Part shown: piece by piece, positions 32,668-41,540 of the stretch
How positions within the stretch are numbered: the stretch's first letter is position 1
Layout of the letters: each line of letters starts with the position of its first letter
NCBI GenBank assembly: GCA_027307045.1
Contig: DAHUXR010000008.1
Span: 1-64,000, forward strand
Length of the DNA: 64,000 nucleotides
Direction: 5' to 3'
Origin: Acidobacteriaceae bacterium
Lineage (GTDB): Bacteria; Acidobacteriota; Terriglobia; Terriglobales; Acidobacteriaceae
Notes under the pieces: model-generated
Told to the model about the DNA's origin: nothing
The model's input: only the letters and a program-made list of their open reading frames with translations
Databases searched by the model: none
Program-made: the position numbers and the translations under genes

Positions 32668-35600
32668 ATGTTCTGGCGAATCACGTGGTTTGAAATCTCT
32701 TACTGGCTGCGATCAAAAATGCTGTGGGTGTTTTTTGGCGTCATTGCATTGATGGTGTTCGCCGCTGTCAGCACGCCCAACGTGCAACTGTTCATCGTCC
32801 TGACAAATACCTATCACAACGCTCCTTTTGTGATCAGCGCCTATTACGGTTTTATCAGCCTGGTGATGCTGCTGATGGCCGCGGCTTTTGTGAATTCCGC
32901 GGCGCTGCGTGATTTCAGATTCAATACCAATCAGATCGTCTTTTCCACGCCCATGCGCCGCCGGGATTACCTCTTTGGGCGTTTCATCGGCGCGACATTG
33001 GTATCCGCTATCCCGATGCTTGGCGTTTCCGCGGGCATCCTTGCAGCCAAGTACATGCCATGGGCTGATCCGGACCAATGGGGGCGCGTGAACTGGGCCG
33101 CTCATCTTCATGCCATTTACGTTTTTGCATTGCCCAATGCGTTGATCATTGCGGCCATTCTCTTTGCGATTGCGGTAATGGCCCGCAATGAGGTCTTGCC
33201 CTTTATCGGGGCCCTGGTGCTGCTGATCGGATACATTGCGGCAGGAACCTTGCTCCAGGACCTGCGGCATGAAGAATATGTCGTCTTCGCGGACCCATTT
33301 GGCATTCGTACCTTTGCCCTGATGGCCAAATACTGGACGGTGGCGGAGAAGAACAGCGTTCCCGTGGCTCTAAGCGGCTGGATGCTCTGGAACCGCCTTC
33401 TGTGGGCGGTGGTTGCAGCCGCTATCTTTGCTTTTGCCTATTTCCGCTTCAGCTTTTCTGAAAAAGCCAGCAAAGCCAAGCCGGCGGAAGCAGACTCGCA
33501 AGCTCAACCGATCGCTGTGGGCCGCCCAGTCCTTGATCCGAATCTTCAATTCAATGCATGGAAACAACTGTTCCAGTCCCTCGGAATCCACTTGCGCGGA
33601 ATGCTGGTGAGCATTCCTTTCATCATTATCATGCTGGCCGGAGGACTGAACTGTCTTCTGGGATTGATGTTCAATGCGACGGAAGGCTACGGCAACCATA
33701 CGCTGCCGGTTACGTTCTGGGTTCTTGACCTGATACGAGGGACTCTCTACCTGTTTGTGATCGTGGTGGTGATTTTTTACGCTGGAGCGCTCGTCTGGAA
33801 AGATAAAGATGAGCGGATGGACGAGATCGTGGATGCCACGCCCATCCCCGACTGGATCTCGTATGCCACGCGCCTTGTGACATTGGTTGTGATGGTGATG
33901 CTGGTCCAGATATTTGCGCTGCTCAGCGGTGTTGCGGTGCAGGCATGGCATGGCTATCACCGTTTTCAGATCGGCCTGTATTCTTACGAACTGCTGGTGC
34001 GGGATTTCTCGCTGTTTGTGTTTCTTGCTGTACTGGCATTTTTTATTCACGCCATTGCACCTAACAAATATCTGGGCTACGCCATCTATCTCGCTTTCCT
34101 TACGGCAAACGCTTTTATGTGGGGGCCGTTGAACGTTGCCACCAACCTTGTCCAGTTTGCGGGCACTCCGAACGTGGTCCACTCCGATATGTTTGGCGAC
34201 GCGCCGTATCGCATGGCCTGGAACTGGTACGCACTCTACTGGCTGCTGTTTTGCGGCTTACTGGCGATTCTAACGGTGATGTTCTGGCCGCGTGGCAAGC
34301 AAGACCGATGGGCCGGAAGGAAACGCGTCGCGGGCCAGCGCTTTCACGGCGGCTGGATATCCGGTACGGTGTTGTGCCTGCTGGCGTTCGCTTCAACTGG
34401 CGCGTGGATCTGGTACAACACTGCGGTTATCAACCGCGTTGTCGGGCCCAAAACATTGCAACGCCGCCAGGCCGACTACGAAAAGACTTACAAGCAGTAT
34501 GAAAAGCAGCAGCAACCTCGTGTTCGCAGCATCAAATACGCGATCGACGTGTATCCAGAGTCGCGCAACATGACAATGCGGGCCGAGCAGGTGATCCAGA
34601 ATCCGTTTGCGCAGCCGCTCACGGAAATTCATTTTACGGTGGATCCCAATTATGTGACGGAGATTGACATACCAGGCGCTTCCCTGAGCAAGGACGATGA
34701 GAAGCTCTATTACCGCATCTATAAATTCGATTCTCCGCTGCAACCGGGCGAAAGCCGCACCATGCACTTCACCGTGAAAAGCAAGAATCGCGGATTTGAG
34801 AATGAGTTGAGCACGGTGGAACTTGTCCAGAACGGAAGCTTCTTTAATAACACGATTGGCCCCGTCATTGGCTACAATTCGCAGCGCCAGCTGACCGATC
34901 CGAATGACAGAAAGAAATACGGCTTAAAAGAAATCGATCTCATGCCGCCGCTGGAGCGCAACTGCACGGACGATTGCCGCGAGACTTACCTGGGCGGCCA
35001 TTCTGATTGGGTGGACGTACAAACGGTGATCAGCACGTCACCAGATCAACTGGCGATTGCCCCAGGCTCGCTCGTGCGGGAATGGCAGGAGAATGGCCGC
35101 CGCTATTTTGAATACAAGCTCGATCACCAGTCGATGAACTTTTATTCCTTCATGTCTGCCCGCTACGAAGTGGCGCGGGAGGAGTGGAACGGCATCAAGC
35201 TTGAAGTTTATTACGACCGGCAGCATCCGTGGAACGTCCCGCGAATGATGAATTCGCTCAAAAAATCGCTGGATTATTACACCAAGAATTTTGGTCCGTA
35301 TTATCACAAGGAAGCCCGCATCATTGAGTTTCCCCGCGTGGCCCGTTTTGCCCAGGCTTTCCCCGGCACCATGCCGTATTCGGAGTCGATCGGTTTCATC
35401 GCCAACATCAATAAGCCTGACGATATTGATTTTGTTTTTTACGTGGTCGCGCATGAAATGGGCCATCAGTGGTGGGCGCACCAAGTCATCGGCGCCAATA
35501 TGGAAGGCGCGACACTGCTTTCTGAGACCTTAGCGCAGTATTCCGCGCTGATGGTGATGGAAAAGGAATATGGCCGGGACACGATGCGGAAATTCCTGAA

Positions 35601-36249
35601 GTACGAGATGGATAATTATCTGCGTTCGCGCGGCGCAGAACGGTTGAAAGAACGTCCTTTGATCACGGTGGAAGCGAACCAGGGATACATTCACTATCGC
35701 AAAGGAAGCGTGGTGTTGTATTACCTGAAAGAGATGATCGGCGAAGAAGCGGTCAATCGGGCATTGCGCAAAGTGATCCAGCAGTATGCATATGCGCAGC
35801 CGCCCTATCCCACGTCGCATGCGCTGGTGGATGCATTACAGGAGCAGACGCCGCCCCAATTGCAATATTTGATCAAGGACCTGTTTGAGGACATCACGAT
35901 CTTTTCCAACCGCACGCTGGACGCTACGGCCCATCCGCGAGCGGACGGCAAATATGACGTGACCATAAAAGTGGAGGCGCGCAAATACAAAGCTGACGCA
36001 AAGGGCAATGAAACCGAGGTCCCCATCAATGATTACATCGACATTGGCGCATTCGCCAAGCCGGCCAAGGGCAAAAAGTACGGGGACACGCTCTATCGAG
36101 AACGCGAGCACATCACGCAGACTGCATCGACTTTTTCGTTTGTGACGAATTCGCTGCCGGAAAAGGCCGGCATAGACCCGTTCGCGTTGCTGATCGACCG
36201 TGTGCCGGATGACAACACGAAGACAGTGAGCCTGGTAAGCGGGAAATAG
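32668..36249 (+). CDS. ABC-2 permease fused to an M1-family metallopeptidase
   Basis: A 1193-aa fusion. The first 600 residues hold about twelve membrane segments in two blocks (from WLRSKMLWVFFGVIALMVFA and from HLRGMLVSIPFIIIMLAGG), as in ABC-2 permeases. After a linker the C-terminal 600 residues form an M1-type zinc peptidase: HEMGHQWW near residue 929 with the third ligand in LLSETLAQY, one residue further away than in classical M1 enzymes, as in other permease-fused members. The peptidase should face outside the cytoplasm. It pairs with the ATPase just upstream. Similar fusions occur in Bacteroidota and Acidobacteriota, function unknown. Confidence 0.9.
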   Translation: MFWRITWFEISYWLRSKMLWVFFGVIALMVFAAVSTPNVQLFIVLTNTYHNAPFVISAYYGFISLVMLLMAAAFVNSAALRDFRFNTNQIVFSTPMRRRDYLFGRFIGATLVSAIPMLGVSAGILAAKYMPWADPDQWGRVNWAAHLHAIYVFALPNALIIAAILFAIAVMARNEVLPFIGALVLLIGYIAAGTLLQDLRHEEYVVFADPFGIRTFALMAKYWTVAEKNSVPVALSGWMLWNRLLWAVVAAAIFAFAYFRFSFSEKASKAKPAEADSQAQPIAVGRPVLDPNLQFNAWKQLFQSLGIHLRGMLVSIPFIIIMLAGGLNCLLGLMFNATEGYGNHTLPVTFWVLDLIRGTLYLFVIVVVIFYAGALVWKDKDERMDEIVDATPIPDWISYATRLVTLVVMVMLVQIFALLSGVAVQAWHGYHRFQIGLYSYELLVRDFSLFVFLAVLAFFIHAIAPNKYLGYAIYLAFLTANAFMWGPLNVATNLVQFAGTPNVVHSDMFGDAPYRMAWNWYALYWLLFCGLLAILTVMFWPRGKQDRWAGRKRVAGQRFHGGWISGTVLCLLAFASTGAWIWYNTAVINRVVGPKTLQRRQADYEKTYKQYEKQQQPRVRSIKYAIDVYPESRNMTMRAEQVIQNPFAQPLTEIHFTVDPNYVTEIDIPGASLSKDDEKLYYRIYKFDSPLQPGESRTMHFTVKSKNRGFENELSTVELVQNGSFFNNTIGPVIGYNSQRQLTDPNDRKKYGLKEIDLMPPLERNCTDDCRETYLGGHSDWVDVQTVISTSPDQLAIAPGSLVREWQENGRRYFEYKLDHQSMNFYSFMSARYEVAREEWNGIKLEVYYDRQHPWNVPRMMNSLKKSLDYYTKNFGPYYHKEARIIEFPRVARFAQAFPGTMPYSESIGFIANINKPDDIDFVFYVVAHEMGHQWWAHQVIGANMEGATLLSETLAQYSALMVMEKEYGRDTMRKFLKYEMDNYLRSRGAERLKERPLITVEANQGYIHYRKGSVVLYYLKEMIGEEAVNRALRKVIQQYAYAQPPYPTSHALVDALQEQTPPQLQYLIKDLFEDITIFSNRTLDATAHPRADGKYDVTIKVEARKYKADAKGNETEVPINDYIDIGAFAKPAKGKKYGDTLYREREHITQTASTFSFVTNSLPEKAGIDPFALLIDRVPDDNTKTVSLVSGK

Positions 36250-36413
36250 CCATAGCGTATCGAAACGACCAGCCAGTTAGGATACGGATTGGTATTTTCG
36301 TTCCGGCTGCCGCTCGCTCTTCCTGGCAAGCCAAGCACTCACGAGTCCCGGATCTTTTACAAATCTTTTAGGCCTTTTAGAGGTTAGGACAGAAGTTATC
36401 GCAAGGCCATTAC

Positions 36414-36662
36414 CTACTTCGGCTGCGATGGTCGCAAAAAATCCGCCTTTGGCGGCGAACATGCGGCTTCAAACCATCTGCTAATGTAAACTTGGGCATG
36501 GGCTTCACCGCAGTAATGCCTGGCGCCTGCTGCATTGGCCGCCTCGGAATTCCATTTGATCACAGTCAGGTCTGAGCTTCCGCACTGAATCACAAACCAG
36601 TGATTGGGCTCGGTGGTTACTCTTCCGCAGATTTCACAACAGAATTCTTTTATCGACGTCAT
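36414..36662 (-). CDS. small cysteine-rich protein, 82 aa
   Basis: An 82-aa protein with a possible zinc site: FCCEICGRV near the N terminus and HYCGEAHAQVYISRWFE in the middle (CxxC and CxxxH). It also has two tryptophans (NHWFVIQ, VIKWNSE). No signal peptide. I do not recognise the family, though the CxxC...YCGxxHA pattern resembles small unnamed proteins with a treble-clef knuckle. It stands alone between larger gaps. Confidence 0.6.
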   Translation of the reverse strand: MTSIKEFCCEICGRVTTEPNHWFVIQCGSSDLTVIKWNSEAANAAGARHYCGEAHAQVYISRWFEAACSPPKADFLRPSQPK

Positions 36663-37408
36663 AAGCTTGCTATTGTAAGCTGCCGGCCGAATTTATTTGC
36701 TGCACTCCCAAGACGAACAGACCTGCCGCCGGCTTTTCCGGCAACCCAGGGCACAAGATTCCTGATTGGCCGGGCTGTATGGATACTCTTCGGGCGTATT
36801 GGCTAGCGTGCCCTGCTATATGTGGATGGTGGATGCCGGATTGGCCGAACTTGAAAATCAGCTACGGTGCGGCGAACGTCGCGCCGGGACGAAATAGCTC
36901 ATTTCATCTTCTTAGTTGGAAACGGTGAGGTCAGGCTCAGGACATTGAACGAAACAGGTTCGGGATTCAACGCGCTTCACTCGACTCCTCTAAAAAAATA
37001 AGGCCAGAGTCTTTCCGGAAACCCTGACCTTTTAAATTTAGGAGTGTGACGGATTAGGAGTGTGTCGGATGAACCTGCCTTTCATAGCAGTAGATTCCAA
37101 GTTGCGCTAAGAAATATAGGGCGGCATCGTTAAAAATATTAATTCGTTCATCTGATCTGTTTTTCCAGCGGGCCAGTGGAACCGATCATGTGAGTGGACT
37201 GGATTCGGACGCATTTTGCCGTCCGCTTGGCATTTGACGCTGTACGGGAGTGCCGTGAGCACTTGATCCAGACTGGAAAATCGGAAACATGGGATGGTCT
37301 GCCCCCGTAGATGGTCTGGATTTCCTAAAAGACCGCAGGGAGAGACTCGGGAATAATCCGTGTCGCGCGCAACCGCCGTGCATCGTATTAAGCGGGAGAG
37401 GTTTTAAA
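36663..37408. other. gene-poor region with a minus-strand terminator
   Basis: A 745-bp gap. Besides the terminator listed separately, short minus-strand ORF pieces occur between 37040 and 37200 in two frames (MIGSTGPLEKQIR and an open stretch reading FNDAALYFLAQLG). They may be parts of one broken small gene that the terminator once served, but evidence is weak. Nothing else is recognised. Confidence 0.35.
37000..37031 (-). terminator. intrinsic terminator without an obvious gene
   Basis: On the minus strand AAGGTCAGGGT and ACTCTGGCCTT form an 11-bp stem with two G-U pairs, loop TTCCGGAAAG, followed by ATTTTTTTAG. The G-U pairs only form on this strand, which fixes the direction. Confidence 0.7.
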
Positions 37409-37735
37409 ATGGCGGCCAAGAGATCGCGGCTGTTTCTGGTAAAATCCGCTCCAGAAAAGATGGTGAAACGCCCCAGGTTTCATACCGATGAAATAGTTCG
37501 CCAAAGCGGAATTTATAAAGTCCGGCACAAGAAACATCGGCTCCCGCATGACGTGACTCTTCTAAGAGACCAGTATTTCCCCCGTTGCGCCCAATGCGAT
37601 ACAGCGGTCGTCTTTGAACTGGTGCAGGCCGCGATGGATGAATCCGAAGCCGGAACTTCCCAAATCCGGCTGTATGAACTTCCGGTCATCGAAGACGATA
37701 TGCCGATGGAAGACGATACGCCCAAGGTAGGCTAG
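37409..37735 (+). CDS. hypothetical protein, 108 aa
   Basis: A small soluble protein starting MAAKRSRLFLVKSAPEK with a basic N-terminal half, a CAQCD pair in the middle and an acidic tail (EDDMPMEDDTPKVG). The central region (SGIYKVRHKKHRLPHDVTLLRDQYFPRCAQCDTAVVFELVQ) reads like a short beta-structured domain with half a zinc site. GGGAGAGG precedes the ATG. It ends four bases past the stop of the next, convergent, small gene. No family recognised. Confidence 0.65.
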   Translation: MAAKRSRLFLVKSAPEKMVKRPRFHTDEIVRQSGIYKVRHKKHRLPHDVTLLRDQYFPRCAQCDTAVVFELVQAAMDESEAGTSQIRLYELPVIEDDMPMEDDTPKVG

Positions 37736-37977
37736 GCTTTTTCCTGCTCGGGATGGGCCAGATTTTCTAAGTAAGTTGAGACGGCTGAATAAGCGTCCTC
37801 AAACGTGTATTCCTGGCCCCATTGAATGATGGCGGCCGAACCAACCCGCTGCACGATCCAATGATAAAGAGTGCCGTCTGGCCGAGCGTCCAGCAGGATG
37901 TCAGCGATATAGTCGCCAACAGAGAGTCTCGTATTGGGTGGCTCTGGAGCCTGCTTGGCGGCGACCAAATGGAGCAT
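37732..37977 (-). CDS. hypothetical protein, 81 aa
   Basis: An 81-aa protein (MLHLVAAKQAPEPPNTRLSVGDYIADILLDARPDGTLYHW...) with aromatic and acidic residues and no signal peptide or cysteines. Its 3' end overlaps the convergent 108-aa gene by four bases. The central DGTLYHWIVQRVGSAAIIQWGQE looks like a small beta-sheet domain. The family is not recognised. Confidence 0.6.
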   Translation of the reverse strand: MLHLVAAKQAPEPPNTRLSVGDYIADILLDARPDGTLYHWIVQRVGSAAIIQWGQEYTFEDAYSAVSTYLENLAHPEQEKA

Positions 37978-38190
37978 CCTTTAAGAACCCGGATATGGTT
38001 CAATGGAAAATGGGGGAATGAGATCTACTCAGGTTAAGATTCATTAAGAATTGGATTGGTTGCCCAGCAGAATAGCGGAATATGTAACAGCGTTTAGTCC
38101 GGGTCGTGGTGCTGACTTTCTTCAGGCAAGCTTTGAGCGTCCGCATAAAAAGCAAGATGGGTATGCGGGCAGTGCTGGGTGAGGTAGCGA

Positions 38191-39255
38191 TCAAGCGGCC
38201 GGCCTGCGGGTTGAGCGCTGGCGCACACTGGCGACCCAACCCAGCAACTCGTCAGCCGTCATGAAGTTTAGAATGCGGTCGAGCTTTACCCCGGCCGACA
38301 GTGCGGACGCCAAGCCAAATTCCATAAAACGGAGCTGCGATGGGCCATGTGAATCCGTGCCAATGGAAATTCGGCAGCCCGCCTTCACGGCCAGCTTTAT
38401 TAGATCACCGCTTAAGTCCTGGCGGTCGGGATAAGAATCGATCTCAACTGCCTTGTCCAGGTCTGCCGCCAAATCGAATACGCGCCGCCAGTCCGCGCTC
38501 AGCCCAAGGCGAAAATTATAGATGCGGCCCCGTGGATGTCCCAGGATTTGCAAATCCGGATTCCGCAGTGCGGCAAGGTACCGTTCTGTTTGATCCTCTT
38601 TTTTCCTTAGCGCGGAGTGGAAGCAGCCAAGCACCAGGTTCAGCCGGGAAAGTGCAGCGGGTTCCATGTCGCCCGCGCCTGAAGGATTCAGGTTCAACTC
38701 AATCGATCGCAGCACGCGAAAGGGCTTTGCGGTGGAAGCCATGGCAGCGTTGACTTGCGCGATCTCTTCCGCTTGCGTGTCTAACTGGCTCTCATCAATG
38801 CCTCCTGCAATCTTGAGTCCTTTAGCATGGTCTGTGATTGCAATGTACTCATACCCGCGTTCAACCGCGGCCTGGGCCATTTCCTGGATTGACGCCGTGC
38901 CATCACTCCAAAGCGTGTGCATCTGCAAATCGCCCTTTACGTCGCGCAGCCATGAAGGTTTTGCTTCAAGAATTTCCCGCGCTCGCACAGATGTAAGAAA
39001 CCCGGTACGGATTTCAGGTAGCTTGGGAATATCCGGCGGATCTTGAATCCAGCGACGAATGATTCGGTTAAGAGACGGACCAATGCCGGCAAGTTCTTCC
39101 AGTGATCGGCCTTCCTGCACGATGTGCGCCGCTTCTTCCGGCCACAGAAAGGCCTTGCGTGATGCCCGGCGAAGCGCCTTTTGCAATGGCTGCTTCGCCG
39201 ACTCAGAGGCGGTCGCCAGAAGTTCGGCAATATCCGAGTTGGTCAAAAGGTCCAT
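38191..39255 (-). CDS. PHP-domain phosphoesterase, PolX C-terminal-like
   Basis: A 354-aa protein that combines a short helix-hairpin-helix-like N-terminal part (SLEELAGIGPSLNRIIRRW) with a PHP domain. PHP metal motifs are LQMHTLWSDG, AITDHAKG, the glutamate in RSIELNL, LGHPRGRIYNF and IGTDSHGPSQL. In bacterial PolX enzymes this PHP domain follows a polymerase beta-like domain; here the polymerase part is absent, so this is a stand-alone version. It could be a DNA 3'-end-processing nuclease or phosphatase, or a histidinol-phosphatase relative. It is divergent from the ImuA-like gene. Confidence 0.82.
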   Translation of the reverse strand: MDLLTNSDIAELLATASESAKQPLQKALRRASRKAFLWPEEAAHIVQEGRSLEELAGIGPSLNRIIRRWIQDPPDIPKLPEIRTGFLTSVRAREILEAKPSWLRDVKGDLQMHTLWSDGTASIQEMAQAAVERGYEYIAITDHAKGLKIAGGIDESQLDTQAEEIAQVNAAMASTAKPFRVLRSIELNLNPSGAGDMEPAALSRLNLVLGCFHSALRKKEDQTERYLAALRNPDLQILGHPRGRIYNFRLGLSADWRRVFDLAADLDKAVEIDSYPDRQDLSGDLIKLAVKAGCRISIGTDSHGPSQLRFMEFGLASALSAGVKLDRILNFMTADELLGWVASVRQRSTRRPAA

Positions 39256-39425
39256 CAGTTTTTTTTCGTCATCTTCAGCGCATCGTACGCAGCCACATGA
39301 GCTTTTGTGAGCAGGTATTTTCCAGTTGCGTCAACGTGGTTGCATGAAATTTTGGATGCTGGTTTCCGGGGCAAGAATATTCCCCGCCAATTCAAAGGCT
39401 TATCGAACAAAGAGCAAAACAAGGG

Positions 39426-39454
39426 TTGACAAGCTGGCCGCCGGCATTTTACAG
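39426..39454 (+). promoter_or_regulatory. candidate promoter of the ImuA-like gene
   Basis: TTGACA (39426-39431), an 18-base spacer and TACAGT give a good -35 and fair -10 about 30 bp before ATG 39482. I found no clear LexA box. Confidence 0.45.
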
Positions 39455-39481
39455 TTTTTCCGTTAGGCGAATAAGTAGCGA

Positions 39482-40243
39482 ATGGATTTCCGCCAGCCAG
39501 CCATGCCTTCGATTGCCGAAATTCGTGCTCAAATTGAACGCCAAATCCCCGGCGCTCTGAGTGTCTTGAAACGTTCAGCGCCAGAGGTGTTTCCGACTGG
39601 AATCGCGGCAATAGATCGCGAATTGGGCGGCGTTCCAAAAGGCGCTCTAACGCAGATATGCTCTCCGGCGGAAATTACTTCCGGCAGGACATCCATGCTG
39701 GTGTCGCTGCTGGCGCAAGTCACCGGCAAAGAACAGGTTTGCGCTCTTGTGGACGCAATGGATTGTTTCGATCCCGAATCGGCAGAGGCTACCGGAGTAT
39801 ATCTCTCGCATTTGCTCTGGGTGCGTTGCAGCGGCAGCAAGATGAAAGCTGTGGAACAAGCATTCAAGGCCGCTGACCTTCTGATCCAGAACGGCGGCTT
39901 TGGAATAATCGCCATTGATCTGGGAGATGTGGATGAAAAGTTGATCAGAAAAATCCCACTCACTACATGGTTCCGCTTCGCCCGCGTTATGGAACCACTG
40001 CCGACGGCATTGCTAATGTTGCTGCCCTGCCCCGCTGCGCAGAACTGTGCGGCACTTACCCTGAATGTGAGTGCATCAGCAAAATGGAGCGGAACGGGCA
40101 CGCTATCGCATAATCAACTGCTCTCAAAAGTGGAATTCAAGGTTGAGGTTGGACGCACACACATCAAGAAACCGGTTGAGAATATAAGAAACAATTCCAC
40201 TGCAACATCGCAAGAGAGGGTAAGCGTCCGCTCATGGCCGTGA
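39482..40243 (+). CDS. ImuA/RecA-like protein without a partner ImuB
   Basis: A 253-aa protein with the layout of ImuA/SulA-like RecA relatives: FPTGIAAIDRELGGVPKGALTQI, then a degenerate P-loop AEITSGRTSMLVSLL in which the Walker lysine is replaced by arginine, then IIAIDLGDVDEKLIRKIPLTTWFRFARVM. ImuA normally acts with ImuB and DnaE2 in mutagenic repair. No imuB or dnaE2 follows: the next gene is a convergent thioesterase. It may be a stand-alone family member or an orphan left after loss of its partners. ATG 39503 (MPSIAEIR) is an alternative start. Confidence 0.65.
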   Translation: MDFRQPAMPSIAEIRAQIERQIPGALSVLKRSAPEVFPTGIAAIDRELGGVPKGALTQICSPAEITSGRTSMLVSLLAQVTGKEQVCALVDAMDCFDPESAEATGVYLSHLLWVRCSGSKMKAVEQAFKAADLLIQNGGFGIIAIDLGDVDEKLIRKIPLTTWFRFARVMEPLPTALLMLLPCPAAQNCAALTLNVSASAKWSGTGTLSHNQLLSKVEFKVEVGRTHIKKPVENIRNNSTATSQERVSVRSWP

Positions 40244-40254
40244 TCACATCAAAA

Positions 40255-40344
40255 GGCTGCGACGGCAAGTGTATCCAAACTGAAGGACCTCAGCGAGGTT
40301 CGTTAGCTAGAGCACAGCCGAACGTCGCAGCCCTTTTTGTTCTT
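40255..40344 (+). terminator. structured terminator after the ImuA-like gene
   Basis: GGCTGCGACG (40255-40264) pairs perfectly with CGTCGCAGCC (40323-40332), followed by CTTTTTGTTCTT. The 58-base loop contains a second hairpin (ACCTC-AGC-GAGGT). The long, nested loop is unusual for a plain terminator and could be a small 3'-derived RNA. Confidence 0.6.
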
Positions 40345-40371
40345 GCCTGCAAGGCAGTAAGCCGGCCGACA

Positions 40372-40794
40372 CTAGGTGGGCGTAAGCATCAGTCCCACTC
40401 GTTCGCGGATGTCTGCGGGAATGGGCCGCGACTTCCGGGCTGAGGTATCGAAGTAAACGGCCACCAGAATCGTGCGCGCGGCTAGCTCGCCTGTCTCATC
40501 GTTGGACATTTCGTGGCAGAAGCGGATGGATTTTTCCGTGATCTCGAGCGCCGCCGAGCGAATGGTAATGAGAGCGCCGGCATGCAGTTCGCGCTTGTAC
40601 TCAATGCGTTGTTCCACAGCCGCCATTCCAGTGCCTTCCTTCGACAATCGCGATCGCGAGAGGCCGATAATGGAGAAGAACTGCCAGGTGGCTTCGTCGA
40701 ATTTGCCGACATACCACATCACGTTCATGTGATTCATATGGTCGCAGTGCCAGGGATAGACTGTTCCCCGATAGGTGATGGGCAGGTCGGGCAT
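40372..40794 (-). CDS. 4HBT-superfamily thioesterase
   Basis: A 140-aa hot-dog thioesterase. The motif YPWHCDHMNHMNVMWYVGKFDEATW is the YbgC/FcbC-type active site (Asp in CDHMNH, then VMWYVGKFDEA). The core is completed by EQRIEYKRELHAGALITIRS. Such enzymes hydrolyse acyl-CoAs. ATG 40794 (MPDLPITYRG) is preferred over 40812. It is convergent with the ImuA-like gene, with the structured terminator between them. Confidence 0.82.
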   Translation of the reverse strand: MPDLPITYRGTVYPWHCDHMNHMNVMWYVGKFDEATWQFFSIIGLSRSRLSKEGTGMAAVEQRIEYKRELHAGALITIRSAALEITEKSIRFCHEMSNDETGELAARTILVAVYFDTSARKSRPIPADIRERVGLMLTPT

Positions 40795-40958
40795 TTTCCT
40801 TACGCTCCTCAATGGCGCAACACAGAGTGGCGAAGCCCAGTGTCGCGCAAAGATCCGGATTCAAGAGTTTAGGGGTGAGTCGGTAGGTCACGCAAGCTCT
40901 GCACCAATCCGTCAAGGCGAGTAATCTATTACGAGTCGAAAGGAGCGATTCCCCAGTA

Positions 40959-41063
40959 TGGCCAAAAAACATGGCGATACCACCACCTCAAAGATCAAGC
41001 GCCCAACCCCGAGCACATCGACAACAAGGCGATAGGCCGCTCAAAATCGGCCAATCCCAACCT
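40959..41063 (+). other. possible 5' gene fragment next to the IS66 remnant
   Basis: On the plus strand ATG 40959 opens MAKKHGDTTTSKIKRP and then stops. A one-base shift lets it continue as NPEHIDNKAIGRSKSANPNL up to the edge of the IS66 remnant. GGAG lies upstream. It could be the start of a gene cut by the insertion. Weakly supported. Confidence 0.3.
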
Positions 41064-41540
41064 TCAAACAGTCATTTTCACGAACGTTGAGAGATATTGA
41101 TCGGCGCCAAGGTTCCAGGGGAGCAATTCTTCAATGCGATTGATGGGATGGTCGGCAATCAGCACTTCACGTAGGTAGGCTTCCGGATCCAGGCCGTTGA
41201 GTTTCGCCGAGCCGATCAAGCTGTAGATCGATGCCGCGCGCTCGCCTCCTGAATCCGATCCGGCAAACAGAATAGTTCTTCCGGCCCAGGGTTACACTGC
41301 GCAGAGAGCGTTTGGCGGCGTTGTTGTCGATCTCGATGTGGCCATCGTCTAGATAACGCAGCAACGCATCGCAACGCGTGAGCGCGTAGCGAATCGCCGC
41401 TGTCGTGTCCGACTTCCGCGAGAGCTTCGGCAACGTCGCCTCGAACCACTCTCGCAAGGAAGTTAACAGTGGCTTGGATCTCTCCTGACACACAGCGCAA
41501 CGCTGTTCCGGGCCGGCGTGGACGCTCTTAATCTCTCCTG
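41064..41540 (-). pseudogene. IS66-family transposase remnant (C-terminal part)
   Basis: The minus strand encodes the end of an IS66 transposase: RSKPLLTSLREWFEATLPKLS, then [21 protein letters not shown] with the conserved DNNxAE-like block. After a frame change near 41275 it continues [26 protein letters not shown]... and [13 protein letters not shown] to a TGA at 41064. The N-terminal and catalytic regions are missing, and the D-N-N-A-A-K variant replaces the usual E. No inverted repeats were found. This is a dead fragment between the thioesterase gene and the lipoprotein gene. Confidence 0.8.

Noticed and set aside
32713-34182. Minus-strand ORFs opposite the permease gene
   Set aside because: His/Gln/Arg-rich shadow frames of a strongly coding membrane protein.
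40234-40443. 69-aa ORF after the ImuA-like gene as a truncated ImuB
   Set aside because: No Y-family polymerase similarity, and it runs through the structured terminator.
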